In this document: positions 49,968 through 61,047 of the stretch, one piece after another
Numbering within the stretch: position 1 is the first letter of the stretch
Layout of the letters: each line of letters starts with the position of its first letter
Source of the DNA: Nitzschia sp. pyKryTriq1
Lineage: Eukaryota > Bacillariophyta > Bacillariophyceae > Bacillariales > Bacillariaceae
Reading direction: 5' to 3'
Assembly: GCA_956465555.1 (NCBI GenBank)
Contig: OY101115.1
Location: forward strand, 558,001 to 622,000
Length of the DNA stretch: 64,000 nt
Notes under the pieces: generated by a model
Told to the model about the DNA's origin: nothing
Database searches by the model: none
The model's input: the letters and a program-made list of their open reading frames with translations, nothing else
Translations under genes and position numbers: made by a program

Positions 49968-52430
49968 TTAACTACTTGTTCCGTTGCCAAGTTCTTCGTA
50001 GCCAGGCATGACCTTGCCATTTGGAATCTGGAGAATCTTTCTCATGGTAGGAACATCTGCTTTCTTCCTGGCCTTTTCATAATTACGCACCTCTTTCTTG
50101 CTGACTGTTGCACCCCAGAAGTTAGTTGTGGCGTCCTTGTACTTGTCGCCCATGGCGTTCATGTTGCCACCAGCCTTCTCGAGAACTTCGTCGGAAGCGA
50201 GTTCTTTTTCATACTTCTTCTTTCGAGCGACGGCTTTCATCTCGCGTTCACCAGAATCTCCTTGCACGGCAACAATTCCATCGGCAACATGCCACTCTTC
50301 CGTACAAACGGAAGAATAGAACTCGCGATTGTGCGAGATCATCAAGACAGCCCCACCCCAAACGTTCAATGCGGCAGAGAGGGCACCGAGGGCCTCACGA
50401 TCGAGGAAATTTGTTGGTTCGTCCATCACAATCAAGTGAGGAACAGTCCAAAAGGCAGCAGCCAGGACGAGCTTGACCTTCTGACCACCCGAGAGGCCAC
50501 GAATCTTTCCGTAGGTACCGAATTCTTGAGGCAAACCAAAACCATCCAAATGCTTTTGGATCTCAGTAGTGGTGACAGGACGCAAGTCAAGACCGGCTTC
50601 CTTCGCAGCAATCTTTTCGTCCGTTTGCTTGATCAAGTGCACAAAGCCCATCCCCAAAAGTTCGTCACGCGTATAATATTTGTTGTCTTTTTCGCGTACG
50701 TTGCGCTTTTTGACCTCGTACTCAAGATTACCAGCCCGCATGCGCCGACTCCAGATATCTTCAATTCCAAAGTCGTCAATGGCCTTTTGTTCCTCTGGAG
50801 TGATCCGGTAAGCTTCTGAGTCTAGCTTTTCCTTATCGAATCCATCCTTGAAACGCCACTGGATGTACGACACGGGACTCTCGTCCATGTGCATTTCCAC
50901 GTGAGAAAAGGCGTGCTGTGCGACGTAAGCAATACGGAGATTGGGGTGAATGTAGTATTTGCACTGACCCAAGTTGGACGGAACAGTTTCTCCGACCACC
51001 ATTTTCAAAAGTGTGGTTTTACCAGCTCCATTTTCTCCCAGTACAACCACGCGAGATGAAAGTGACATCTTGAGGTTGATGTTGGTGAGCTGGTTGGTTT
51101 CTCGACCCTCGTAGCGAAAGTCAACACCTTCCATTTCCAAGAACTTTTGTGTGGAGGTTTTGACACCCTCCAAACGACCAGGTTCCGGGAATGTAAACTT
51201 GAGGGAATCATCAGATGTGGCAAGCTCGAAATAGTGCTTTGCTTGAGGTTGCAACTTTACAAATTCAGACATGCGACCCTTGTAGTGGACCAAACGACGG
51301 TACGGACCCCATACATTGCGCTGCTCGTAGTGAATAATGTCGGTACACATGTTCTCCAAAAAGGTGGTATCGTGCGAGACGCAGAGGACAGTTTGGTGTT
51401 CCATATTGTTCAAATAGTTCGTCAACCAATCAACAGCACCTTCAGCCAAATGGTTCGTAGGCTCGTCGAGCAAGTAAATGTCGGGATCGATCAAAATCGC
51501 GCGGATGAGGCGAAGTTTCATCTGCCAACCTGTATTTCAACAAAAAGTAGGAATGCATGATTGTGTGAGTTCAGTTCATTCCGATCCGCAACCAACAACG
51601 AGTCAATACAAGTTGTATCAAAACGACGATTGCTTTTCACTCACCTCCAGATAGGGCACCAATAGTACCATTCATCATTTCATCTGTGAAATCCAACTCC
51701 TTCATCTTGGCAATACATTCCTCTTTCGTCCTCTTGGTGTCCCTGAGCAAATGCTCCATGACGTTCTGACGGTCGTGTTCGGGATCCACGTTGGAACCTG
51801 AGTCTACATAAGCAGTCACCAAATGCTGAGGCCAGCCTTCGAGTTTTCCAGTGTTGATCGCGGACATGAGTGTCGTCTTTCCGACTCCGTTTTGCCCGAC
51901 CAACGCGTAACGACGTCCGCGCAACAAGCGAAGCTTGCTCTCACGCAAGAGAATCTTTCCACCATAGGCGAGGCTGTTCGAGTGATGTAGAGTATCAGTA
52001 TTAGTTCCTGTTGGACATTGTAGAACAAAATAGGTACTGATACAATGCTGGCCCAGACGACTACTCGTACTTACTTGAACCTGATGTTACAGACTTCTTC
52101 AAAGGTGTCGTCGTCCTCACCACCGTACGAATCGGCATCGTCCGTGCCCATGACGCTCATTTCGGCAGCCTGGCGAAAGTTGTCCACAATGTCTCCATCA
52201 GCAGCATCATCGCCGCATCCTTCCAAGTCTTCCAAATAGGGTTTCAAGGCCTCGGCCCAGGTGTTGGGAGTGAAGTCTTGAACCTCACACAAGCCCGCCG
52301 CCAAAAAGGCGACATACGAAAGAATTTCTTCCGAGCCGCTGGTATCATCGAGGTCCGTGTGGGCAACCGAGTCGGGGAGAGAGTCGCGAAGGAGCGATAG
52401 AATCTCCCTGGGTGGTTCTAGAAGGGACAT
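49968..52430 (-). CDS. Short eEF3-like ABC-F ATPase, three exons
   Basis: Exons complement(52075..52430), (51645..51973) and (49968..51529) join in phase (donors GTAAGTAC and GTGAGTGA; acceptors GAACAG and ATACAG), 748 aa. Two ABC cassettes are present: Walker A GQNGVGKTT, signature LSGGWQMKL (across an exon junction) and LLDEPTNHL; then GENGAGKTT, LSGGQKVKL and VMDEPTNFLD. The second cassette contains an insert (about residues 470-570) at the place where fungal eEF3 has its chromodomain, and the sequence GLSGGQKVKLVLAAAFW is strongly eEF3-like. The N-terminus is a 118-aa acidic region, far shorter than the HEAT region of yeast eEF3 (1044 aa total). Predicted role: ribosome-associated ATPase acting on E-site tRNA or translation factors. 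The C-terminal region is basic and helical. Confidence 0.86.
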
Positions 52431-53001
52431 GGTAACTGCTTCTTGGAAAGTGAATGATTGATTGCCAATACCTTGTCAAAACAGTGAGAATGATCGTTGA
52501 TGGACGGGAGGAGGTTTTTTTCTTGTGCTGGGGTGTGGGTGGGTCTCGTCGCGTCATTCTTCTCGCTCGTTGCGTCGTCATCGCGGACGATCGTCGTCAT
52601 TCGCGTGTTTCGCCTTACAGTTATAGTATATTCTGCTGTATCTCCGCGCGCCCGCCTTGAAATATTCGTTGGATGAGAGGAAGGCTCGGCAGAAGGACAG
52701 ACTCGTTGTGGTCCAAGTAGTCGATAGTCTCATTTTTTGCTTGCGTATGTTCGTTGAAGATGAGAAAACCACCGATCCAAAAAAGCGTTCTCTCGATCGC
52801 GACGATGGACCTTTTTCATCTGAGCAATGCTGGTCGCCTGTGAGGTATGAAGGACGACCGGCACTCATCGCATCGCCATTCCTCATTCCGCAGACAGACG
52901 ACGAATTTGTGAAAGCAAGAATTTCGTATCGAATTCCTTGACTCTTTACTCTGTGGACACCACATCACACTACACCATACAACGTTTGCAAAATCATAAG
53001 A
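52431..53001. promoter_or_regulatory. Divergent intergenic region
   Basis: 571 bp between the ABC-F gene and the plastid coiled-coil gene, both transcribed outward. Overlapping short frames with no recognisable content. Promoters of both genes are presumably here. Confidence 0.4.
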
Positions 53002-53655
53002 ATGTGGAAGCAAATTCTTTCTTCCTTCTTTATCGCCGGCTTTGTGTTGGAGGGAGCGGTATCCTTCCAACTTCCATCAAGAGCCAACCACCACACACAT
53101 CAGACGACCCATGCAAAGTCGAAGAGTCGGCTGTATGTGGTGCCAGGTGTTGAGACTATCGGTATTGCCATTGTTTCGGCTGCAGCTGGCGCAGCAGCTC
53201 AGGTCCCTCGAATTCAAGAGTTAGAAAGCGACCTTGTCGAGGCACGTAGTTCTCTAGAACAGTCCAAGCAACAGATGGTAGCCAAAATCACCGAATTGGA
53301 AGAGAAATTGTTTCAAATGGACAACGCTTACGAGGAGCAGTCAGCCAAATTCATGAAGGAATACGAAGAACGGAAGAATGAAGAGGTGGCGAAGATGGCC
53401 GACAAAATCAGGACTGACTTCCAATACAAGCTGGAGATCGAAGTGGAAAAGGAAAAATCGAAATTATTGTCAGACAGACTGGCCGAAGTAAAGCTTGGCG
53501 GGGAACAGAGCGCCAAGCTTTCTGAAATGAAATTGAAAACGGAACAGCTACGCAGTGCAAAAGAAAAGCTGGAAAAGGCTCTTGCGAAGTCGGAGAGTGA
53601 ATTGAATCGTATTGGCGAGACCGGCAAGAAGAAGGGTGGTTTTTGGCCGTTCTAG
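53002..53655 (+). CDS. Plastid-targeted coiled-coil protein
   Basis: A 217-aa protein. A signal peptide (ILSSFFIAGFVLEGAVSF) with VSFQLP plastid motif is followed by a basic transit-like stretch and a small hydrophobic/Gly-Ala segment (GIAIVSAAAGAAAQV, about 55-70). Residues 75-205 form an almost continuous charged coiled coil with leucine heptads. The end is Lys-rich followed by GGFWPF. Likely a structural or scaffolding protein of the plastid; no named family recognised. The small hydrophobic part might associate with a membrane. Confidence 0.74.
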   Translation: MWKQILSSFFIAGFVLEGAVSFQLPSRANHHTHQTTHAKSKSRLYVVPGVETIGIAIVSAAAGAAAQVPRIQELESDLVEARSSLEQSKQQMVAKITELEEKLFQMDNAYEEQSAKFMKEYEERKNEEVAKMADKIRTDFQYKLEIEVEKEKSKLLSDRLAEVKLGGEQSAKLSEMKLKTEQLRSAKEKLEKALAKSESELNRIGETGKKKGGFWPF

Positions 53656-53981
53656 TGGGTTGTACGAACCATCCACTCGTTGAAAAAACTCGACAAACCA
53701 GAGATAGAGATCCAAGAAGCTCTAGCACAGTTACCACCGAAATGCAGCAGAGTTCCTCGAGCAGTGGCACTGTCAAGAAAACATCAACCACCGAGTGAAC
53801 TGTCTGTGTCCTCAGCGTGACGACAAAAAATTATCGAATACCAAGTCGCATCGTCGGTACCAGTGCGAGTAAGAGTTTCATCGAAACATGCATGCGTCCT
53901 CAGATCGGAAAATAACAGTAGCTCACTATGCAATTCGTTTGACTCTTTCAAAACCGCGTGCTACTAGACTAGGATTATTAC
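53656..53981. other. Convergent spacer, nothing recognised
   Basis: 326 bp between two converging stop codons. No coding or repeat signal seen. Confidence 0.35.
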
Positions 53982-55953
53982 TTATCGCAAATCTCTCCAC
54001 GCCTGTGGGAAATCGTGATCACGGATTCCAATGGGGTGCCGGAAAGCATCTGCAGTAAAAATGTCGCCAGTGTAGGGTCGGTTGACAAATGTACAGGCAG
54101 AATGTGGTACGTTCAAAACCTTGTGGACCAAAGTGGGAGACAATCGCGCCATGACGGTGTAATTGTAGAAAAAATGATCCCCGGTTTCAACGCGATCCAG
54201 GATATCCACAATGAATAATCGATTTCCACGATAAAGATCACCATCGTCGGGTTCGTCCCATTCTGTCATCGTGATGGACCCTTCACGCTGGGGTAGACCG
54301 TCTGCACGTTCACGGGTGGTGAGAAAGCACGCCGTCGCGACATTTGGAGGATACGGTTCTCCAGCAATAGTTTCCGCAGTCTGCAACGGTTTGCTATGGT
54401 ACCGAGCTCGCACATCTTCGGCCTTCAATGGATGGGGGTTCTTCGCTGCAATGGCTTCCCAGTGTTTCATATACGTTTCCCATGCATCCACCCACTCCTT
54501 ACCATAATCGATGGTGATTTCTTCGTCCTCTGCGATTTCTCGTAGTGCTACGACCTTCATCACGACCACTATCTTGTCGACTTTTGCCAACTCTTGCACC
54601 GTATCGTCTTGGTATTTGTGTTGATTGGGCAACCCATTATCTTTGATGCGTGACCAGGTGATGTACGCATTGGGCTTCTCATCATGATTGATCAGTCCGA
54701 CATGACTCCCCAGCGGAAAGAGCAGCAAACTCGATTCCGGATGACCAAAACAATAGTTCATGATTAGCTGTTGACCAATCGGTCCAGCCGCCCGATCATA
54801 GTCTTGAAATTCTTCGCCAGTTTCCGAATCGCTGAAGACTTTTACCTTGTACATGGTCAGTAATTCCTTGTCGGCGATATGCATCATGGGTGTGAGAGTA
54901 ATGATTTCCTCCTTGGCAAAGCTCCTAGTAGCAAAGGCTCCTCGCCCCGCGTAAGGGATTGTCGATGGGCCCATTTTGATAGTATCTAAACAATATCCAT
55001 GCTTCGACAACCATTCTGTCGAGTGAATCATATCTGGGTATCGATACATGAAGCTGCCCCCTTTATCTAGCACCTTCTGTAGTTTGCGTGGATTCTCAGG
55101 AATGAGTGACTTGATGGTTTTGGCGTGTTTCTTCGCTGCTTTCCCCAATACCTTGTCGAGGACAAAGTCTAAAATATCTTCTTTCAAATCCAATGACAAG
55201 CTGGGGAAATCTTTATAAAGGCTCACAAGCTGCTGAATGATTTCGTCAGCAATTTCATAGTCATGCCGAGTGATTTTATCCTGGTAAAAGTCGGCGGTGT
55301 AGTTGCCGTCCCAAACATCTCCAAAGTCCGCCAACAGTTCTACGCAGTAAACATAAATAAAAAACATGTTAGGAAGCTGTATCGGGATCGTGCACAAATG
55401 AAACCTCTAGTCCGTTCTACGTTTTTCCCTTACCCATCCCCGCTGGAATATCTCGAGATGCTCGAAGCGTCACATTGTAGTACGGAGTGATGGCTCCCAT
55501 ACTAGGATGCGGTGTGCCTGATTTTGGAGATTTCGGCAAATCCCGGAGCAAAACACCTTGTTGCAAATAGTCAACATTCGATGCTCCCGTATGATATTGC
55601 GGCAGGACACCAATCCCTGGAATCACCACATTTGCCGAGAGGTTGCCTTCCCACTTGGAGCCCGCATAGTCGGCGGTCCACATGTTGGATTCCACAAAAT
55701 CGAGAATGATATCTCTCAACAGCGTATTTCGATTGTACGGTTCGATCATATCCACCAAAGGAATGGCGATATCTGGCAGTGGAAGGGTTTCATTCTGCTT
55801 GTAGGCCCGGCCAGCAAACATGCCGTATCGGGTTTCCTTCTCGGACCCAGTTTGCGATGGCGCCAACCAGAGAGCGCATTCACTACTTTCGGAGGCAGCG
55901 ACCACGAGGATGTACCTCGACAGGATTAACGGCAGGAGAAGTGTTGAGAGCAT
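53982..55953 (-). CDS. Secreted/ER double-SET-like protein, two exons (paralogue of the 36-kb gene)
   Basis: Exons complement(55434..55953) and complement(53982..55339) join in phase (G|AA; donor GTAAGG, acceptor GCGTAG) to give 625 aa. The leader MLSTLLLPLILSRYILVVAA is a signal peptide. The first SET-like half ends at IPAGMELLADFGDVW, directly across the splice junction and matching the paralogue. The second half is canonical: GRGAFATRSFAKEEIITL, LINHDEKPNAYITW, EEITIDYGKEW. The N-terminal half again lacks the NH..PN motif. Unlike the paralogue it has no long acidic tail. The C-terminal 100 residues (VLNVPHSACTFVNRPY, AFRHPIGIRD) are shared with the paralogue. Predicted lysine methyltransferase-like protein of the secretory pathway; substrate unknown. 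Confidence 0.83.
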
Positions 55954-56619
55954 CTTGCTGATCCTTTGATCCTACTAGACTTATGGCTCACTGACAGCAG
56001 ACAGCAGACCCTGTCTCTCGTTGTCCCTTGTCCCCGTATGTGCACTCTCGCACTCTAAAGATTATCCAGTATCCAGTATGGTACTTCGCGTAACGGTACA
56101 AACGATACTCGCTTTTGTTGGGTCATTCGTCGTTGGGCCCGGGCGTTTGGAAATCTCAATGAAAATCTTTTGACCCGCATTTTTAGGCGGTGATGCACTG
56201 AATAATGACACGAACTATTTTTTCCTACACGAGGTCTGTACCGGTACAGTACATGCACAGTACATGTGCGAGCGAGTATGGTACAGTACTGGTCTGTTAC
56301 CACACCCCAGATACGCCTCGTGTACCCAACATGACGTCACTCTAGGTTATCAGCCGCACCGTATTTATTTATCATGGGGGGTCCCTAATTCGGCGTGTCT
56401 GTCGACCGAATTTTTGACGCGAGGACCACCGAATCATGTTGGGAAGAGAATCCTCACCAAAAACAAAAAAATCCAATCCAACGCCGACGAAGATGTCATC
56501 TTCTAGTGTTAGAACATTCCCGCCTTTGATTCGCCATTTTATCACCATCGTTGCTCGCTCAACACACTTTTTCGACTACTTTTAGTGGCAAGAAACCCCC
56601 CCAAAAGCAACATATCATC
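55954..56619. promoter_or_regulatory. Divergent intergenic region before the zinc-knuckle gene
   Basis: 666 bp between divergent genes. A GTAC cluster lies at about 56238-56292 (TGTACCGGTACAGTACATGC). A pyrimidine-rich leader precedes the zinc-knuckle start codon. Confidence 0.4.
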
Positions 56620-57336
56620 ATGTCAGACTCTGAAGCCTCCAGCAACAAGGAAGAATCCGAAGCTGCCCCCGCCGAAACCAACGTTCGAAGCAACAAGAAG
56701 CGAGCAGCCAGCGAGGATGACCCAAAGGTGGAGGATGCAGCAGAAGATGGGGGCTTTGTAGAGGAAACTCTTGTCTGTCGCGACTGTGAAGGAAATTTCG
56801 TCTTTTCGGTGGAAGAGCAGGAATTTCATGCGAGCAAGGGCTTTGACAACAAGCCCGTCCGCTGCAAGGATTGCCGCAATGCCAAGAAACAGAGAATGGA
56901 CGGCGGTGGAGGTCGTGGAGGCCGTGGAGGCGACCGAGGTGGATACGGAGGTGGAGGCGACCGAGCTTGCTACAACTGTGGTGGTTCTGGCCACATGAGT
57001 CGAGACTGCCCTGAGCCAAGAAAGGAAGGTGGTGGCGGCGGCGGCGGCGGTGACAGAGCCTGCTACAACTGTGGTGGATCTGGCCACATGAGCCGTGATT
57101 GCACCGAGCCACGTAAGGAAGGAGGCAGAGGTGGCGGTGGCGGAGGCGGAGGCGATCGAGCCTGTTACAACTGTGGAGGCTCTGGACACATGAGCCGAGA
57201 CTGCCCTGAGGGAAGGAGAGAAGGTGGCCGTGGTGGAGGACGCGGCGGTGGCCGAGGAGGAGGACGCGGCGGCGGTGGCGGTGGTCGTGGTGGCGGCCGT
57301 GGAGGAGGAGGTGGATACGGCGGCAGTCGCTATTAG
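56620..57336 (+). CDS. Zinc-ribbon + three CCHC zinc knuckles + RGG protein (CNBP/Gis2-like)
   Basis: Start at the ATG at 56620 (ATCATCATG); the frame extends upstream only by non-ATG codons. The 238-aa protein has an acidic N-terminus, then a four-Cys zinc-ribbon-like domain (VCRDCEGNF...[13 protein letters not shown], residues about 50-88), then three CCHC knuckles of the form [14 protein letters not shown] separated by Arg/Gly linkers, and a C-terminal RGG/GGRGG tail ending GGSRY. CCHC plus RGG proteins of the CNBP/Gis2/GRP family bind single-stranded RNA or DNA and affect translation. The region from the end of the zinc ribbon through 57805 is duplicated 3.18 kb downstream. Confidence 0.88.
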   Translation: MSDSEASSNKEESEAAPAETNVRSNKKRAASEDDPKVEDAAEDGGFVEETLVCRDCEGNFVFSVEEQEFHASKGFDNKPVRCKDCRNAKKQRMDGGGGRGGRGGDRGGYGGGGDRACYNCGGSGHMSRDCPEPRKEGGGGGGGGDRACYNCGGSGHMSRDCTEPRKEGGRGGGGGGGGDRACYNCGGSGHMSRDCPEGRREGGRGGGRGGGRGGGRGGGGGGRGGGRGGGGGYGGSRY

Positions 57337-57805
57337 GTCTTACCCGAGATGTTGATCTCAGTATATATATTCGTATGGAGTTTAAAGTCAGGTGAAGCGA
57401 TTCACGACAGTTAGCAAGAAAGTTCTACGCCAAAACGAGACGGTTTAATGCCTGACTCACTCTGGATGTGTACGTCGTCATTTCTGACCCCGTACTGTAC
57501 GTGTAGGGTAACGGAGTACTCCTACAAGTTTCTTTACTTCCGCCTATGGATATTGGAGATGGTACAAATCCAGGCAAGTCCTGGTATTTGGATCAAAATC
57601 ACGATTTAGCATCACAGTAGAAAAGAGTGAATTGCAACGCGAGTACTCTCCGGCCGTTGAAAAGTATTGCATTGGTCATCACCGCCAAGAAATACTTTAC
57701 CATACGAAAGTGATAATGTATGGATAATGGGAAAAAGCTAAAAGTAGCAAGCTCGCATTTGACCCACACTTCGGTTTGGATCTTTCTAGCCGCAGTACGC
57801 CAAAA
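56873..57805. repeat. Direct duplication, copy 1 (about 0.93 kb)
   Basis: Runs from the ATGCCAAGAAACAGAGAATG sequence of the zinc-knuckle gene through its 3' flank to the tail of a second gene. It matches 60056-61047 almost base for base apart from small indels, a few substitutions, and one 27-bp block in opposite orientation at 57657-57683. Copy 1 holds the complete zinc-knuckle gene with only the 3' end of an oxygenase gene. Confidence 0.93.
57738..57800 (-). pseudogene. Orphan 3' end of a 2OG oxygenase gene
   Basis: The last ~16 codons of the oxygenase at 60979-61680 (through the stop) are present here on the minus strand with near-identity, but an in-frame TAG and a 3-bp insertion precede them and no upstream coding sequence remains. 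It is the truncated tail left in copy 1 of the duplication. Confidence 0.75.
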
Positions 57806-59779
57806 CAAGAATTTTGCTTGTTCAAGGCATGTTTTGGTGGTTCCGTCCAGTAGGACTTCTTCTTCTTCGTGGGGGGGGGGAGTTCAGCGGGAGGAGAGGT
57901 AGTGCTAGTAGAAGTCACGGGGGACTCTTCCCAGCGGTAGTTGTTGTTATGGTAATCGGTGTCATTCTTGGGGAAGCATCGTCACTATCGAAACAAAAGA
58001 CGGTGGAGGGGGCTTTCTTTCGATTACTCGTACCTGGCCGCCGGGAACGAAAAACTTGGATGGTTGGCTCGGCCTTCTTGTGTACGCACCCTCTTCTTCT
58101 TCTTCTTCTTCTGTTCTTTCCTTTCAAAGCAACAAGAACAAGAATGTCCTCCTCGTCGTCCTCACTCGCCGCGCTCTCACAGCAGCAGTACCTGGTACAA
58201 GTACAGTGTACTCGTAGTCTACTGCTATACTACTACTACTTTTCCACAAGTGGAGAACGCTGAAGTGCGAAAAACTTAGCTGTAGAAAGCCAGTAGGATG
58301 CCTACGTAGAAACCTTACTACCATGACCACTCTAGAGACGACCGTTCCAACGTACCCGAATGCGGAGTATGTTACCGGAGGAAAGGTGTACTCGTACGAC
58401 CTCAAGATGGAGATCGGTGTCGAAGACGGGAGGTCCACCGTCCCTGTGCCGGTGATTTTCAAGGAGTTGATTAAAACCTTAACGGATGCCGCGGCACATC
58501 CGCTGGTTATTCTTGACACCAAAGCAAATCCCTACAACAGGACCGATGTTTACACCAGCGCCCAGTACGAAGAGGCGGCCACATCAAAGTGTCCAAACCT
58601 TACACACCTATCTACGAACGTGCCGGAGACATCGGAATAATGGACCACGCGATCCAGATGGAATGCTTCGGTCCAGCGGACCTTGCAATCATCAATTACT
58701 GCAGATTGTATCTACACGTTACGACCGTGTCCGAATTATTTGACGTGGACAAGCCTTAGCACTCTATGGGACAACCATTTGAATGACATGCACAAGAAGG
58801 CTGACCATATCCCATCCCCGGAGAAGAGACTCGAAATGCAGACCAAGATACGAATGCTACACCAACGTCGCCAAACATGCCTAGCAGCACACAGAGAACG
58901 TTACTTCCATGACGATCTTGACGACTACCTGGCACAAGCAACCAACTCTCAAATGGAAACTTATATCAACAATTACGAACCCCGAATATACGCAAGCATC
59001 AAACAATCCCAGAACAATGCCACCCTGACCAGCATCCTAGCACACACCGGCTTCACACGAACAGCACCGTCCGGCACCAACAGACCCAGCACCAAGGCCA
59101 ATAGTGACGTACCAATACACCCCAAACACTCCCGTTGGCGACCAACAGCAAATCTTGTGGACCGATTCCGCAATTTCTTCACACCCACCTAAACAACATC
59201 ACACACCTAACCTCACTTCTCCCAGTACAGAAATCGTGACGTCCCTGTCACCCCCGGGTTGTTAACGCCTCCCCGTAGATCACCGCGAATGTCCACTCCC
59301 CTGGGAATGGCTACCAAAGGACTACGTAAAATAGATATTCATATTGCTATTGCTACTATACTACTACTACTACTACTATTACTACTACAGCAGCAGCGTA
59401 GAATGGCTTCAGCTACTACTAGATAGTCTACGATCCTCTTGGGCAGCTTTAGTACTAGTAAAGTACGAGTACAGCAGTGTATTCAAGGAAAACATCATGG
59501 GCTCGGTCGGTGAGGAGGAGTGACACGTACTTCATACTCGTGCTGTAGTACAGTACCGGTTTTGTTACTTAAGGAAATTCCACTGCGACGCCGAAAACCA
59601 CTCAATGTTTTTCTATTATTATTATTTTATTGCAAATTGCAGACGATGTCCCGGCCACCCCCGCGCGCCCTTCATCGAAGGCCATTTCACTCATCAATCA
59701 TTGATCTTCTGGATTAAAAAAAAATCATTCACCACCGATTGTTATTAAATTTATTGATACAGACAAAACTACTACAACA
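57806..59779. other. Region inserted between the two duplication copies
   Basis: About 2 kb that separates the duplication arms. It contains a broken mobile-element ORF (58323-59192), TAC/ACT trinucleotide runs near 59355-59390, and AT-rich sequence just upstream of the chimeric gene's leader exon. No intact gene seen. Confidence 0.55.
58323..59192 (+). pseudogene. Frameshifted mobile-element-type ORF
   Basis: Three consecutive fragments read in different frames: 58323 to about 58595 (VYSYDLKMEIGVEDG), about 58596-58757 (IINYCRLYLHVTTVSELFDV, ending in TAG), and about 58755-59192 (Arg/His-rich, ending LVDRFRNFFTP). The middle fragment resembles a segment I associate with reverse-transcriptase-containing elements common in diatom genomes (xxNxCRxYLxVxTLSxI). 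Together they look like one decayed element ORF. No reverse transcriptase catalytic motif is visible. Assignment rests on resemblance only. Confidence 0.5.
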
Positions 59780-60533
59780 ATGAGGAGAATCGCCCCTGCT
59801 GCCAAGGCCTTTGCGGTTGCAAGGTCATTCCCTACCACCCAGAGGAATGTTGCCTTTACTGCTCTTCGCATGATGAGCTCTGCGGCTCCTTCGGTCAAGG
59901 TCAGTCAAGCAATCTCTTAGTCTGCCGGTTTGAATTGAATTAATTTGCATTGGATTCGGAATGAACATTGACGAGACGGTCTGGTTTTAGGAGGTTGCGC
60001 TCCTATTGACTGTACTTAAATGTCGTAGGCTCTTTAGTCGAAAAAATGTTCTCACATGCCGCTATGCCAAGAAACAGAGAATGGACGGTGGTGGAGGTCG
60101 TGGAGGCGACCGAGGTGGATACGGAGGTGGAGGCGACCGAGCTTGCTACAACTGTGGTGGTTCTGGCCACATGAGTCGAGACTGCCCTGAGCCAAGAAAG
60201 GAAGGTGGTGGTGGCGGCGGCGGTGACAGAGCCTGCTACAACTGTGGTGGATTTGGCCACATAAGCCGCGATTGCACCGAGCCACGTAAGGAAGGAGGCA
60301 GAGGTGGCGGTGGCGGAGGCGGAGGCGATCGAGCCTGTTACAACTGTGGAGGCTCTGGACACATGAGCCGAGACTGCCCTGAGGAAAGGAGAGAAGATGG
60401 CCGTGGTGGAGGACGCGGCGGTGGCCGAGGAGGAGGACGCGGTGGTGGCCGAGGAGGAGGACGCGGCGGCGGTGGCGGTGGTCGTGGTGGCGGCCGTGGA
60501 GGAGGAGGTGGATACGGCGGCAGTCGCTATTAG
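59780..60533 (+). CDS. Chimeric gene: mitochondrial-type leader exon + duplicated zinc-knuckle/RGG exon
   Basis: Exons 59780..59899 and 59991..60533 (donor AAG|GTCAGT, acceptor GGTTTTAG, phase 0) give 220 aa. Exon 1 codes 40 residues with the look of a mitochondrial presequence: [17 protein letters not shown], Arg/Ala/Ser-rich without acids, followed by [11 protein letters not shown]. Exon 2 starts with about 25 residues of unrelated sequence ([15 protein letters not shown]) and then enters copy 2 of the duplication in the original frame: [10 protein letters not shown], three CCHC knuckles, RGG tail. The zinc-ribbon domain is lost. One knuckle reads [14 protein letters not shown]. The frame is intact throughout. 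Whether it is expressed is unknown. Confidence 0.68.
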
Positions 60534-61047
60534 GTCTTACCCGAGATGTTGATCTCAGTATATATATTCGCATGGAGCTTAAAGTCAGGTGAAGCGATTC
60601 ACGACAGTTAGCAAGAAAGTTCTACGCCAAAACGAGACGGTTTAATGCCTGACTCACTCTGGATGTGTACGTCGTCATTTCTGACCCCTTACTGTACGTG
60701 TAGGGTACCGGAGTACTCCTACAAGTTTCTTTACTGCCGCCTATGGATATTGGAGATGGTACAAATCCATGCAAGTCCTGGTATTTGGATCAAAATCACG
60801 ATTTAGCATCACAGTAGAAAAGAGTGAATTGCAACGCGAGTACTCTCCGGCCGCATGGAGTGCGAAAAGTTCTGCTCAAGCTAAAGTCTTGCTTAGTAAG
60901 TGGTGATGACCAATGCAATACTTTTCAATATGGTATTCTAGCATACGAAAGTGATAATGTATGGATAATGGGAAAAAGCTAAAAGTAGCAAGCTCGCATT
61001 TGACCCACACTTCGGTTTGGATCTTTGTAGCAGTACGTCAAAACAAT
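60056..61047. repeat. Direct duplication, copy 2 (about 0.99 kb)
   Basis: Matches 56873-57805. Copy 2 contains the 5'-truncated zinc-knuckle sequence and is continuous with the complete oxygenase gene at its right end. A 27-bp block at 60902-60928 is inverted relative to copy 1, and about 40 bp at 60855-60900 is present only here. Confidence 0.93.

Noticed and set aside
57697-57918. 73-codon minus-strand frame in duplication copy 1
   Set aside because: It reads the orphan oxygenase tail and flank in a different frame; explained by the duplication.
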